From: Littorina saxatilis
Lineage: Eukaryota > Mollusca > Gastropoda > Littorinimorpha > Littorinidae
Direction: 5' to 3'
NCBI RefSeq assembly: GCF_037325665.1
Contig: NC_090250.1
Location: 31,664,460-31,728,459 of the forward strand
Length of the DNA: 64,000 nt
The notes under the pieces were generated by a model. It did no database searches and was not told where the DNA came from. It saw only the letters and a program-made list of their open reading frames with translations. Each line of letters opens with the position of its first letter. Positions within the stretch are counted from its first letter, which is position 1. Shown here in pieces: positions 1 to 14,426 of the stretch. The position numbers and the translations under genes are program-made.

Positions 1-813
1 GTGTGTGTGTGTGTGTGTGTGTGTCTGTCTGTCTGTCTGTCTGTCTCTGTGTGTGTGTGTGTAGAGCGATTCAGACTAAACTACTATACCGATCTTTATG
101 AAATTTGACATGAGAGTTCCTGGGAATGATATCCCCGGACTTTTTTTCTTTTTTTCGATAAATACCTTTGATGACGTCATATCCGGCTTTTTGTAAAAGT
201 TGAGGCGGCACTGTCACACCCTCATTTTTCAATCAAATTGATTGAAATTTTGGACCAGCAATCTTCGACAAAGGCCGGACTTCGGTATTGCATTTCAGCT
301 TGGTGGCTTAAACATTAATTAATGACTTTGGTCATTAAAAATCTGAAAATTGTAAAAAAAAATTGTTTTTAAAACGATCCAAATTTACGTTTATCTTATT
401 CTTCATCATTTTCTGATTCCAAAAACATATAAATATATTATATTTGGATTAAAAACAAGCTCTGAAAATTAAAAATATAAAAATTATTATTAAAATAAAA
501 TTTCCGAAATCGATTTAAAAACAATTTCATCTTATTCCTTGTGGGTTACTGATTCCAAAAACATATAGATGTGATATGTTTGGATTAAAAACACGCTCAG
601 AAAGTTAAAAAGAATAGAGATAAAGAAAAGCGTGCTATCCTTCTCAGCGCAACTACTACCCCGCTCTTCTTGTCACTGCCTGTGCATCGAGCGGTGGACT
701 GACGATGCTACGAGTATACGCTCTTGCTGTAAAAATGCAGTGAGTTCAGTTTCATTCTGTTAGTTCGACAGCTTGACTAAATGTTGTAATTTCGCCTCAC
801 GCGACTTGTTTCT
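1..813 (-). mobile_element. HINE/DINE-like ~1.1 kb repeat, truncated by window edge
   Basis: The microsatellite end is at 1-62, then GATGACGTCATATCCGGC and finally TTGACTAAATGTTGTAATTT with a GGCGAAAT-type edge. The same family appears at 18050-19235, 43869-44548 and 62331-63200. There is no coding capacity. Confidence 0.6.
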
Positions 814-1318
814 TCTTACTCTTTGTTGCAGGGGAATCAAAGACAGATTCTCGTCTATGCAGAGGGCCTACCGCAGAAATGTGGTTTTCCCTTTTACATA
901 GAAGTTTGAGAGTTCTTCTCTGTTTCATGCCAAGAGACTGCCTGATGAGAGCTTCTCAGCTCGAAACCGGTAGCAGTATTGGGTAAACAAAAACGGACCT
1001 TATCAGGTTCAGCACTCTATGAGAATGCCCTGCACATTCGGTGAATTCTCAATCCATTGAGGTTGTAGAACTCTCCTCGGATTATTCTTGTTCAGTGTTG
1101 CAATCGGCTCCGAAAGGTTTGATTCTCCAGTAGGCTGTCTGTGAAGAGTTCTTTCTAGATCTAATTCTTATCCCCTCCCCCCACCTCTTCCATTACCTCT
1201 AGTGTGCTCCCTGCTTTCAAAATTCCACGTTGGAATGTAGGCGGCGGAGACACACACAGAGTAAAGGATGATCTCCCTTGCTCATGACGTAATTTCTATG
1301 CATTCTCGCTCTTGCAGT

Positions 1319-1354
<36 letters not shown>

Positions 1355-1795
1355 ACGATATATATACAAAACATCAGACATTGTGAAAGAAACAATTGAA
1401 AGTCAGCAGAGACTTTCTTCCGAGATTTGTTAAAATCTCTTAGCAGAGAAAGAGAGAGAAATAAGTATCCCTTCACAGACAGCCTATATTTATACAAAAT
1501 GCTGCAGAAAAAATGTGAACAGGTTTTCTGCAGTAAAACAACAGCACCTTTTTACTGCAGCATTCTTGATTTCAATTTTACTGCAGTAAAATGTTTTGCT
1601 GCAGAAAAAAACGCTGCTTCGGCGAAAGATGACATTATGCAGAAATGCTGCAGAAAAGAACGGGTTTTCTCCAGCATTTGTCTTTTCTGCAGAATAACTG
1701 AATAAAGTCATAATCCGCTAAGGATACGGTACGTACCACACAAACAAAGTTCTTTTTATCAAATACAACCTGTTGCCCTGCCCTACTTGTTGCAG
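814..1795. other. intronic sequence upstream of SLC45 copy 1 exon
   Basis: No gene seen. It contains a (TA)n run at 1326-1352 and a cluster of CTGCAG hexamers at 1502-1692. It is presumed intron because the exon at 1796 starts after TTGCAG. Confidence 0.5.
1502..1692. repeat. cluster of seven CTGCAG palindromes
   Basis: CTGCAG occurs at 1502, 1528, 1555, 1581, 1599, 1648 and 1687 in an A/T-rich setting, often as CTGCAGAAAA or TTTTCTGCAG. This suggests a degenerate palindromic MITE. Confidence 0.5.
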
Positions 1796-2183
1796 GTACC
1801 GTTCAAAGCTGGCCTGGGGATGTTGGGCTTCGTGCTGACCGGGGTTGGTTTCGAAAGCATGAACTCTGTCGTTCGGTCCTTCGTGCTGGACCGCAGTCCT
1901 CGCTCTGAGCACACCTCCCTGCTGGTGCTTGGTCTCATCATGGCGTCTTCTGGCGGTGTGTCCACGGCAGCTCTAGGGGTGGTAGACTTCTCCTCGCTTT
2001 TTGGGCTTTCCTACATTGAAGGGTAAGCTAGTCAAAACCTTTTTGTTTTTGTTTAAAGACCCGGGTCGTGATTGGTGATGTTGATGAAGTAGAGTGTTGC
2101 GTTAGTGCTGTTTAAGCATCGCCTTAAACATTAAAACAGACTCTGTTGATGAGCTACGAAAATAGACATAAATGAATGCAGGC

Positions 2184-2278
<95 letters not shown>

Positions 2279-5200
2279 TGAGATATAGACAGACAAACGT
2301 ACGGGGAAAGAGACAGACAGAGAGAAAGTGAGACGGAGACAGAGGGAGATGCGGGGGGGGGGGGGGGGGGGGGTGATGGGTGGAGGGGGGAGGGTGTCAG
2401 ACAAATGAATTGAACAATAAACTTAGCAACTTGTCAAAAGAATAATACTCAGAACAGGAAATTATGAATTTAATTTTATAAGCTGTATTTCTTTACAAGA
2501 AGACCAAAAAGAGAGGAAGGATAACGTTTCTTATATTATACAAATACTTGCATGTATCTTTGCAGTGGCAGCCTGACCATTCAAACCAGCATCCAAGCCC
2601 TAGTGGTCATCACTTTCGTTTTGCTGGGCTTGCCGATCACTATGCTAGCCGGTAGCAAACAGCTTAAACTCAACAACGTCCGGTACGAAGCTCTAATAGA
2701 AGATGATGCTTCAGACACAGATGCTGCCTGCTATGTCCACAACTCGCCACAGCAAGATGACCAGCTGACCAGAAGCGCCACACTGGACACCCTTGAGAAC
2801 AGCATCAGATCTGTTCCTGTCTACTTTGACGCGACCTTGGTCCACTTGGATGAAGACCTGGCCCGAATCGCGGAACAAGCGCCTCTCGTTCCTGAAGAGA
2901 ATGAACCTCAAGACGCTTTCGTTAAATCTTGTCAGAACTCCACGTCAGCTTCCTACGGCACAAGCGGGTCCACTTATACTTCTTTCGGGCAACAGCAGCA
3001 TCAGACCTTGGCGAAGACGACGTTGGAAGACATCCCTGAAGGCGAAATGCTGGACATCATGAAAGATGCGGAGAGATGTCAGCCGTGCTGCGCCTCCAGT
3101 TATAAAAGGAAGATATTGTTCATTGCGCTTTCCTGCTTCTTCTTTGTGGGCACTTTAGTCATGTTCTCCATGACAACGTCGGATTACGTGGGCAAGGTCA
3201 TCTACGGAGGGGATCCTAACGGAGCCGCTGGGTCGGGTGGTCTTTTCAGGTAAGCTGCTGCTCGCATTCAATTGATATTATCTTGTTAAAACAGTGTTTT
3301 ATTCAGCAATACATTCCTACGATGCATACTGAGCATGATTATAATAACCAACAGCAAGCTTTAATAATGTTTCATGTCGATCGTGCGCCTGTTTCATGCA
3401 GATCGTACATCTGTTTCATGTTGGCTGCACACATGTGCCATGATGTCCTACACCTGTTTTCTGTTGGCTGCACACCTGTTTCATTGATTGTACACCTGTT
3501 TGCGTTGATCGTACACTTGCAGGTATCAAGAAGGGATACGCACAGCGTCCACGGGTTTTCTAGTGTACTACGCATCGTATTTCGGTATCAGCGTACTGCA
3601 GTCTCGGCTGTTGGCATTGATCGGTAAGGTCGAGGTGTACAACGTTAAAGGCACAATCCTTCTCCGGGCACACCCAAAATGTTCGTCGCCACAAATCTGC
3701 CTAGGTTTTTACGAGGGACAAGTTCAGCATTCCACATTGACATACACAAAATTAGCTTGAATGTTAAATCAGTTTTTCTGCGAAACTAAATCCACAGGTT
3801 TGCATAGGTTTTACGCTTTAAATTGGATTGTTCCTTTTCTGAACACACTTTTTTGTAACCGGTTTGAACACTTTGTGAGAAACTGTATCATTATATCAGC
3901 AAAAGTAGCAATCATGGTAAACACTAAATAGCGTTTACAATGTGTACTACTTCCTATCATAGCATATCAGTCTCACAGTGTTCACAACTGGTTACAAACA
4001 GTGTGTTGGTTTAAACATAAGTTTATTTTAACAAAGGTTACAATCATGACATGTATACAAAGTTCACAGAAACAGCAACAAGCTAGAAGCTTATAGTGGT
4101 GTTTTTGCATGACATTACAACATAAGGCGGTAACGGGTGAAAAATGTGTCTCAATAAACCAAATCTATTAATAACGTAATGAACGTTGCATAATGATTAT
4201 AAAGAAAGACAGTAAAGGAAGGAAGGAGGGAAAGAAGATGAATAAAAGAAGAGGGATGGGTAGGAGATGTGCAGAAGTTTAAGTTGTTGTCCGGCTTGTA
4301 GAGCATTTATTCTGACTTACCCAAAGCGGCCTGAACGTTCAATGAACGAGTGTACGGTGGAAAAAATTTTCCTGTTCAAATCTAAAGAATACTGTCTGTC
4401 TCCGTTTAAAAGGTGGGGGAGGTGAATTGTGTGATTAGGGAGGGTATGTATAGTTTCTTGACGTGCTTCGCGATAATTTGGACAATCGAATATGAAGTGT
4501 TGTACGGATTCGGACGGGAATCCACAGTCACAAGATGCATCTGTAGCAACGTGACGTCTCACTAGATCGTTATTGAGATCACTTATATATAACCTGAGCT
4601 TACAGTGAATTATTTGTGACATGCGATCTCCAGAATAAAAATAACACGGCGGACTTAAATCGTTTTTTGACAAAAAGTGCTTAAATTCACTTAGGGAATC
4701 ACTAAGTTTTATATAGTCTGGTAAAGAATTCCAGAGTTGTGTAGTAGATGGGAGAAATGAGTTTCTATATAATTCAGTTTTAAACGATGGAACTTTCCTG
4801 TCTAGAGGTCTGCGCCGGTGATATGGGTTATTAGTTGATATCAATGGTGGCAATATCGCTAATAAGTAGTTTGGCACCTTGCGGTGAACGATCTTGTGAA
4901 ATAATATCAATTTATGACGTTTTCGCCTCTCTAGTAATGAAATAAAGCCTGACTCATCGTACAATTTTTGATGGCTTGTACCGCGGACTGCTCCAACAAT
5001 GGTTCGAATTGCATCTAAGTGAATACTTTCGAGCTCGGTGGCTAACTCCTTAGGGCAGTTGTCCCAGAGAACATCAGCATAATCAAAATGTGGCAATATG
5101 AAGGATTTATACATTGTTTCTAAAGCTTTTCTGCCTAGTCTATATTTATAAGATCGTAAGCAAGCTACTAGCGTACGGCATTTTGCTATAACAGATTTAA

Positions 5201-5908
5201 TATGTAACTCCCACTTACCGTTATTCTGAATAATAATACCAAGATGTTTATGACTTTCAGTTTCTTGTAAAATTGTGCCACCGAAGTTCAAAGGGATGTA
5301 ATCTGGATTTCTTTTCCTGCTTATATTCAGAAGTTTTGTTTTACTTTGATTAAATTTAACTTTCCACTGACTAGCCCACTGGTCGATTTTTTCAAGATCT
5401 GAGTTAAAAATATCTGTTCGCATCTGAGAATTTTCAAGGCTTAAATACATACTTGTATCGTCGGCAAACAGTTTAATAATGGATTCAACGTTATCAACTA
5501 TGTCGTTAATGTAAACCAGAAAAAGGAGAGGTCCTAGAATAGAGCCTTGTGGAACGCCTGTTTGCACAGGTAAGTAGCTAGACATACTTCCTTTAAGCAC
5601 CACTGCTTGTTTTCGATCAGTTAAATAGTTTTGCAACCAATTAAACATCTGACCTCGAATCCCTAGTGCAAATAACTTTCTCAAAAGACCTTTGTGCCAG
5701 ACTCTGTCAAATGCTTTGGAAATGTCGAAAAAGATACAAGATACAAGATACAAGATACAAGATATTTATTCACCAATTTTGCAAAAGGATTTCATCTTGG
5801 CACGGCACGGTAAAAATAAAATAAAAACCAACCAGACACATATGCAGACACACATCACCATGCATGCATACATACGTACATTACACTGTCATGCACACAC
5901 AGACACAA

Positions 5909-5992
<84 letters not shown>

Positions 5993-8900
5993 TATTTACA
6001 TTCTCACACATAACCAGCCACATATCTACATCACAAATTCACATCGTCGCCTTGTAAACGTAAAAACCATATCAGTTTAAAAGGGGTGCCAGTAATATCA
6101 ATACAACATTAGTGAATACTAGAACAATACCTAAAATTTATAATCCATTTAAAAGTAAGTAGTACATGTAATTATTATCATTTAGTCAGATCATCACATA
6201 AAATTATATAATCATGATCTAGACAGTTTAAAACAACAGTATTAACAGACTATCACAGATCCACTCAAGCACCTGAACTTAGAGTCGCATTGCACAAAAC
6301 TACTACCATCACAGAACTACTCCAGCACCTAAAAAATAAGGACCATTCCACATTGCACATATTTCCACTATCACAAGTTATGAGAACAGTAATGGAATGC
6401 AGTGAAAGGACTAAGTAACAAAAGAACCCCCCCCCCCCAATCCTATAACTACAGTATATTACAACGTCTTCACTACAGGAGTTGTCAGTACAGCATGGGG
6501 GATGAAGCTAGAGCGAAAGCGACTAGTTCTGGCTTTCAAAGCTCTGTAGCGCCTACCAGATGGAAGAGGCTCGAAGAAGTGGTTTGCCGGGTGGGAGGGG
6601 TCGCGAACAATCTTTCCTGCTTTTCGACCTGAGCGCAACTCAAAGATAGAGGCAACGGAAGGGAAGTCACAGCCCGCGATTTTGGAGGCTGTCCGCACAA
6701 TGCTCTCCAGTAGCTGTTTCTCTTTCTCAGTGGTGCTGCCATACCAGACCGTGATAGAAAAACACAGGGTGCTCTCAACGACTGCGCGATAGAACTGCGC
6801 CATGATTTGCTGTGACATACGGAACTTGCGCAACTGTCTCAGGAAGTGCAGCCGCTGCTGGCACTTCTTAATGATGGACGTGGTGTTCCCGTCCCATTTC
6901 AGGTCTTCAGAGATCAGTGTGCCGAGAAATTTGAATGAAGAGACCTGTTCTACAGCTTCCCCATTTATTTCAAGGGGCAAGATGGGGTCTTTCTTTCGTC
7001 GAGGGTCGATAACGACTTCTTTTGTTTTAAGAACGTTTAGCTCGAGATCATTTTCAGAGCACCACTCAACCACTCTTTGAACCTCCCCCCGGTAAGCGTC
7101 CTCATTGGAGTCAGAAATCAGGCCTTCAATGGTGGTGTCGTCTGAGAATTTGATTATGTATGTGGATGGGTGAGCGGAGGTGCAGTCGTTGGTGAAAAGG
7201 GTGAAGAGTAGAGGGGACAGAACACAGCCCTGCGGGGCACCAGTGTTTAGAGTGAGTGAGGCAGAGAGTGAGTTGTTGAGTCGGACGACCTGAGGACGGT
7301 CAAGCAAGAAGTCTAGAAGCCAGTGGCAGAGAGAGAGAGGGACATCGAGACCAATCAGTTTGTGGAGGAGCTTGTGAGGGATGATCGTGTTGAATGCGGA
7401 GGAATAATCAATGAACAACATTCTAGCGTAGGTGCGAGGGTTCTCAAGGTGCTGCAAGACAAAATGAAGACCCATGGCGACGGCATCATCGACCTGTTGG
7501 CTTGGTAAGCAAACTGGAGTGGGTCAGACAGGTGACCCGTGAAAGCCCGCAGGTGCCGCAGAATCAACCGCTCCAGGACCTTCATGATGACAGATGTCAG
7601 TGCCACAGGGCGGAAGTCATTCAGCTGAGTTACCTTGGGCTTTTTGGGGACTGGGACAATTACTGAAGACTTGAAGCACCGTGGCACAGACATCTGCTGC
7701 ACAGAAGTGTTAAAAATGTCAGTAAAAACAGGCGCGAGCTGGTCAGCACAGGACCTCAAGGTCGATGTTGAGACAAGGTCAGGACCAGAAGCCTTTCTTG
7801 GATTCTGTTTACGGAAGAGACCCCTGACCTCACTCTCCTGGATGGTAAATGCCGGCGCCAAAAGAGACGCATCGTCAGGGAGAGGAGGGCGGTAACCGAG
7901 TGAGGGGTTCTTCTGGTCAAACCTACTATAAAACACATTCAGTTTGTCAGGTAAGTCAGGGTCAACATTGTCTGAAGGCGCAGCCTTGTGCTTATAGTTT
8001 GTGGCCTGCTGGAGGCCTCGCCAGACCTCACGGGTGTTGTTCGAGGAGAAGTGGTCTTCAATCTTCTGGCGATAGGTAGTCTTTGCATGGCGGATCTCAC
8101 GTTTGACCTCTGCCTTGGCCTGCTTGTACCGCACCTGGTCGTCGCTCTTGAAAGCATCGTTCTTAGCGTCAAGTTTGACCTTGACCTCACGACTGAACCA
8201 GGGCTTGTTGTTACCATATATGCGTACAGTCTTAGTTGGAATGCAGACCTGCTCACAGAAGGCAATATATGAGGTAACAGTATCAGTGTATTCATCTAAG
8301 CTATCACAATTGTCCCTGAACACGCCCCAATCCGTGGCCTCAAAGCAACCTTGCAGCGTCTCGGAGGCCTCACTAGTCCATTTCTTGACCGTTTTTGTAA
8401 CCGGCTTAACAGCCTTGAGTCTTTGTCGGTAGGTCGGAGTGAGAACCACCATTGCATGGTCGGAGTTGCCGAGGGGTGCTCTGGGCACTGCACGATAAGC
8501 GTCTTTGATTGTGGTATAGCAGTGGTCAAGAGTGCTCTTATTTCTTGTGGGGCAGTGTACATGCTGGTAGTATCTGGGCATAGGCTTACGCAGGCTAGTG
8601 TGGTTAAAATCGCCTGTGATAATAATAGCACTGTCAGGGTAGGCCGTTTCAGCTGCAGTAACATGAGTGTACAGTTCATTCATGGCCTGAGGGGCGTTAG
8701 CCTCTGGTGGTACGTACACGGCAATGAGAACAACGGAGGAAAACTCACGTGGCGAATAGTGCGGCCTGCAGTTGATTGTCAGATGTTCGAGACGTGGGGA
8801 GCATGACTGAGAGACCACTGTAACGTCCCTGCACCAGCGATCGCTGACCATGAAGCAAACACCACCACCCTCCGCTTTTCCAGACAGTTCGTGAGAGCGG

Positions 8901-11900
8901 TCGCCACGGTAAACAGAGTAGCCAGGGGGAGTAACCGCTGCGTCAGGTTTGTCATGCTTGAGCCAGGTTTCAGTCAGACATAAAACAGAAGCATCGCTAA
9001 ATTCACGATTAAAAGACAGTAGGTGGAAAAGTTCGTCGGTCTTGTTGTTCAGAGAACGTACGTTGGCAAGGACGATGGCAGGGAGGGGGGGGCGGTGGGC
9101 ACGTCGCCGAAAGCGGACCAAAACACCGCCACGCCTACCACGCTTGCCTGGACAGTAATGCTGTCGTCGAGTGACTTGCAAAAGTCGTTATATAGGCATG
9201 TTAACTGGTACACAGTGGAGTCACCGGGAATAAAACCAGACTGGGAAGGTGTGATTATGTTATTCGATACAAAATAATCAAACACATGTTTCTGAACACA
9301 TTTTTCAAGGACTTTACCTACGCAGCTTAAGAGTGAGATGGGACGATAATTTGAACAGTCTCCTTTATCCCCCTTTTTAAATATCGGTGTTATGTGTGCT
9401 GTTTTCCATATGCTTGGAAATACACCCTCATTTAATGATCTTGTAAATAAAATAGATAGAGGTTCTGCTATTATAGGTAAACTTGCAATAAGAATCTTAT
9501 TATGAATTTTATCAGGCCCGACAGCTTTAGATGTATCAAGACTTTCTATTACACTTTTCACTTCTTCAGAAGTCACGACCATATCGTCGACAAAAAACTC
9601 AGCATTATCTATATCGGGAACATTATCGTCTGTGTCGTTTATTTCTGATTGTTTAACAAAAGACATATTAAATAATTCAGCCTTTTCCTGGTCTTCAAAA
9701 TAGGTTTTACAATCAACTGTTAGTGGCGGGATTTCGTTTTGGTCAGAGCCTTTCTTTGCCATAAACCTGTTAACTAACTTCCACCACTGCTTCTGACCAA
9801 ATTTCTTTGGATCAGATACGGACCGGTCAAGTTCCTCTAAATATTGTTTCTTTCGCGTTCGAATAGCATCTGTGTATTGGTTCCTTATCTTACGAAAGAG
9901 TTCCCAAGCTTGTGGTGTGTCTACATGCACAGCAATAGTATGAATAAATCTTTTTCGGTCTTTTAATTTCAAAATATATGATGTGATCCAGGGTGTGTCT
10001 CCCTCCCGAATGGTGACTTCCTTGACAGGCAAGCAGGTTTTCACGATCGAATACAACTGCTCCGAAAAAAGAGAAGCTGCGGTATGAATATCTTCTAAAG
10101 TCACTATGTTTGACCAATCAATTTTCTGTAACTCAACTATTAACTTTTGACCGTCTAGTTTGCTATAATCTAAAATTGTTCTTTTTGAGTGTGATCTTTT
10201 CTTCAAATGATGCTTTAAATAAACGACTGGTACGGAGTGATCACTACAAATGGGAGGAATAACTTCTACTTTATCAACAATGTCAGTGCTTGGGGTAATA
10301 ATCAGGTCGATACAGGTGGACGTATCTTCAGTTATCCGTGTGGGACTTGTAACTAGTTGCTTTAAGCTATTCAGATACAAAATGTCTGTGAGTTGCTTTG
10401 GTGGGTTGTCATTAAAATCGGAATTAAAATCACCAAGAATTATGAATTTGTGAGGGGTGGCCATAACTTGTTTAATAGAAGAATCGATCAGTTGCCAATA
10501 AGCAACAGGGGCACCAGGAGGCCGGTAAAACGAGCCTATCAATATAGTTTCTTGATTCAATTTGGTTTCGATCCATGTGGCTTCAAGGTTAGGAATCAAA
10601 AGATCTGTTCTCTCTTTACAGCATAAGTAATCTTTAACATATATTGCCACACCACCGTGTGCTCCGTCTGGTCTGTCTCTCCGCACAAGTGGATGGAAAC
10701 CATTAATATTAAATTGGTCTTGCATCTTACCAGCAGGTAACCAAGTCTCAGATAAAGTTACTATGTCAAAATCTCTAATTTCACTTTCCACAATATCAAG
10801 TTTGTTCCTCAAACTTCTGGTGTTTAAGTGTGCTACTATAAGTTCACCTTTTTCTAACGGAGAAACTGGTCCCGGATTCGGATTAATGTCCCCACATAAC
10901 ATCAGTTTCAAGACTAGAAAAACTAATATTACAAAACAAAACAGCGTACTTATAGGAATCGAGCGTACTTCACGGTTGCTAGTATTTACTGAGTCCTTTT
11001 CAGAGTTATTTTGTCGCGATTCGTTGGGACTGTAACTATAGACGAAGTGTAGAGACCATAATACAATAGCTAAGTTCACACCATTTCCCCTTCTAACAAC
11101 TATGGCTATTGCTATACAAGCATCAAGAACATTGTAAAATAATACTTTCGCTGAGAGAGTTGCCGCCTTGGAACAGAAACCACCGATTCTAGCCCTGGAA
11201 GTTAGAAAATCAACAGGCATTTAGGTAATGGCATCTCTGAAGTACATGCTTAAAATCCAGGGCCGAAACGGTGGTACTCTACCCCACGCCGAACAACGGG
11301 AAAAGTGGCTGCACAAGGGACAGAGGCTAGCTCTCACATAGCCTCTGGGGAAACAGAGCATGACTTTATACAGAACACAAGTAAGAAGGAGAGTAAGGAA
11401 GAATAAAGAATAAATGTGTTTTCAAGACAAAGTAAAGTAAATGGATACGAAGGTGATATGATTATCGGGTAAGTGAACAAACTAACCCTAACAAACAGTG
11501 TGTTCAAAAGTGAAACACTTCGATTAAGGGTGTATTTAGTAAATCCTTGCAGCAAAAACAGATTCCATCTGTATTTTTGGCGACGTTCTATATCAGAAAT
11601 TAGGTCTGTTTTGGATATATCCTGGTTTGAGAGATTCTTGTAACACTGACGTACTTTTAGTCTGTGAAGCGTTATGAATAGCAAAACACGTTTGTTTTTC
11701 CCGCGGAAGAAAGCTTGAAAAAGTGATCTTCTGATAAACAAAAACCGTCGCATTACATTTCGTAGATCAGCCATCTTGGAGGAATTATTCAATCAATCGT
11801 TATGTTTTATTTTCGAGTACCAAAAGTGTGACTGAAAGAATAGGCGCAATTTCCTGTCTTTAAATGTTATGTATATTTCATTGTTTTACTTTATTATATT

Positions 11901-14349
11901 TTTACCCGTTTATTTTCTCTTTTAAGAAAGAAACGCCGATGCAGCGTTATCAGTATTGTTATCAGATTCACGATTCTGCGCTTAGCAAAAATCCACAGAC
12001 ATCAGAACTTATATTCACCATCTCGAAATGTCTTGATTGCACGTGCAGGTCGGCGTGTGGAGTTCGTGGCAATATCTGTAATAATGGGATTGGCCATGCT
12101 GCTGCTGTCCGTGACAGCTCGACTGGAGGCCTTCTATTCCCTCACAGTGGTGGCCGGACTCCACAGAGCTTGCTTCTACTCCGTGCCTTACACTGTCACC
12201 AACGATGTCATGCAGGCCGAGGTGAGTTGTCATTTCATTCCATTTTCATTACTTTGTAGCCGTGTGGCGATTTGACGTACTGTTGTTCCTTTCTCTCGTT
12301 CCCTACCCCAATTATTCCCTTTGACCATGCGTGTATGTGTTTGTTCCGTGGTGCTGTGTATGTCGTTGTTCCGTGATGCGTGTATGTCTTTGTGCGTAGA
12401 TGCTGCGTTTTAATTGGTTAATCCCTTAACGGATGCGTGCGCATCAGTCCACCCCCGACAGTGCGAGTTCGGTCAGTCTGACCGGTGATTTCGAAGTGTG
12501 AAGACGTGTCAGTGCGCAGTTAAGCCTTGAGACCGGTGTTCTATTTGAAACAGTTATTTGTGTTGGTGTGACATCTTTTAAAATACAGATAGCCTATGCT
12601 GGATTGTGAGTATCATCTTTGACCTGTGGTTTAATAGCTGATTACCATCAGCGAGGTGAGTGATTCAGACCGGCGTAATTTCGTGTGTGTTTAGTTCTTC
12701 ATTGAGGAGTGAACTGTAGCCTAAGTAGATGCTGTTTCTTTTGTTTATATTGAATTTTGCTTGTCTATAATATGTTCTGATCGTATGAATGATGCTATGG
12801 TGTGCACGTATGTTACGCGTGATTGTTCTGAAAAGTGACTATTACATGATTGTTCTGAAAGTCTACTATTTATTTCATCGTAATCATGTAAGCCCTCATA
12901 CGTGATTGTTCTGAAAGCTTACTAATTTACATGGTTGTTCTGAAACTCTACTAAAGGTATACTTGCTTCACCCGTGAAATGTTGTCAGATATGAAGCAAT
13001 ATGTGACGGGCGCTGTGGCGGGGTGGTAAGACGTCGGCCTCTTAATCCGAATGTCGAGGGTTCGAATCCCGGTCGCGGCCGCCTGGTGGGTTAAGTGTGG
13101 AGATTTTTCCGATCTCCCAGGTCAACTCAGTTATGTGCAGACCTGCTAGTGGCTTATCCCCCTTCGTGTGTACACGCAAGCACAAGACCAAGTGGGCACG
13201 GAAAAGATCCTGTAATCCATGTCAGAGTTCGGTGGGTTATAGAAACACGAAAATATCCAGCATGCTTCCTCCGAAAGCGGCGTATGACTGCCTTAATGGC
13301 GGGGTAAAAACGGTATACACGTAAAATTCCACTCGTTCAAAAAACACGAGTGTACGTGGGAGTTTCAGCCCACGAACGCAGAAGAAGAAGAAGAGCAATA
13401 TGTATAATTTGTGTCTTCGTGGGGTTTTGGGGTGTTTTTTTCTGTTTACGAGACAGCTTCATGATGAGTGTTTGTGTGTGTTTGAGTTGATCCGTCTCTC
13501 CACTCCCTTCTGACCCCCGGTATAGGGGTGTGTATAGGTTTCACTGGATGTGTTTGTTTGTTTGTTTGTTTGTTTGTTTGCTTGTGTGTTTGTGTTCGCA
13601 TATAGATCTCAAGAATGAACGGACCGATCGTCACCAAACTTGGTGAACAGGTTCTATACATTCCTGAGACGGTCCTTACAAAAATTGGGACCAGTCAAAC
13701 ACACGGTTAGGGAGTTATTGGTGGATTAAGATTAAGAGTGACATATTAATGGTCAAAGGGAAATAACCTTCTCAGTTGGTGGCAGTGAGAATGGTTATTT
13801 CCCTTTGACCAACGGGGGTGTTTTTCCTACCTCGACGTACCCTTTCGCAATGGACCCTGTGTTTACATTCTGACTTCTGACTTTTGACTTCTGACTTTTG
13901 ACTTGTGACTTGTGACTTGTGACTTTCTCTCTTCTGACTTCTGATTTCTGACTTCTGACTTTCTCTCTTCTGACTTCTGACTTTTGACTTTTGACTTCTG
14001 ACTTCGGGGGTGTTTTTCCTACCTCGGAGGAATTTCTTGTTTGTGTAGGTGTAGGTGGTGGGGGGAGGTTAATTCATATCAATTGAAACTTTATCAAACC
14101 ATATTTGAATAATTCATATAAAAAATGCTGGTGGTTGCTGTGTGATAAAAAAAATGTGAAAACAGAGATGTGCTAACAAATTTAGCTTTCATGTGTGTGT
14201 ATGTGTGGTGTGTGTGTGCGTATGTACTCATTGCACTGGCGTCGGAAACGGGGGGTGGGGGGGACGGCTGGTCCTGGGGTGGGGGGGGGGGTAAACATGT
14301 CTTTTTGCCCCCCCCCCCCCCCCCCAACATTTCGGATGACACAAATATT

Positions 14350-14426
<77 letters not shown>

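Noticed and set aside
5905-5990. CRISPR-like regular repeats
   Set aside because: Simple dinucleotide repeats in a eukaryotic genome; no spacers.
7635-9277. Several plus-strand open frames of 60-150 codons
   Set aside because: They are antisense shadows of the L2-like LINE endonuclease and RT.
13015-13085. Possible tRNA gene
   Set aside because: It is the head of a SINE whose body and tail recur at 57033-58106.
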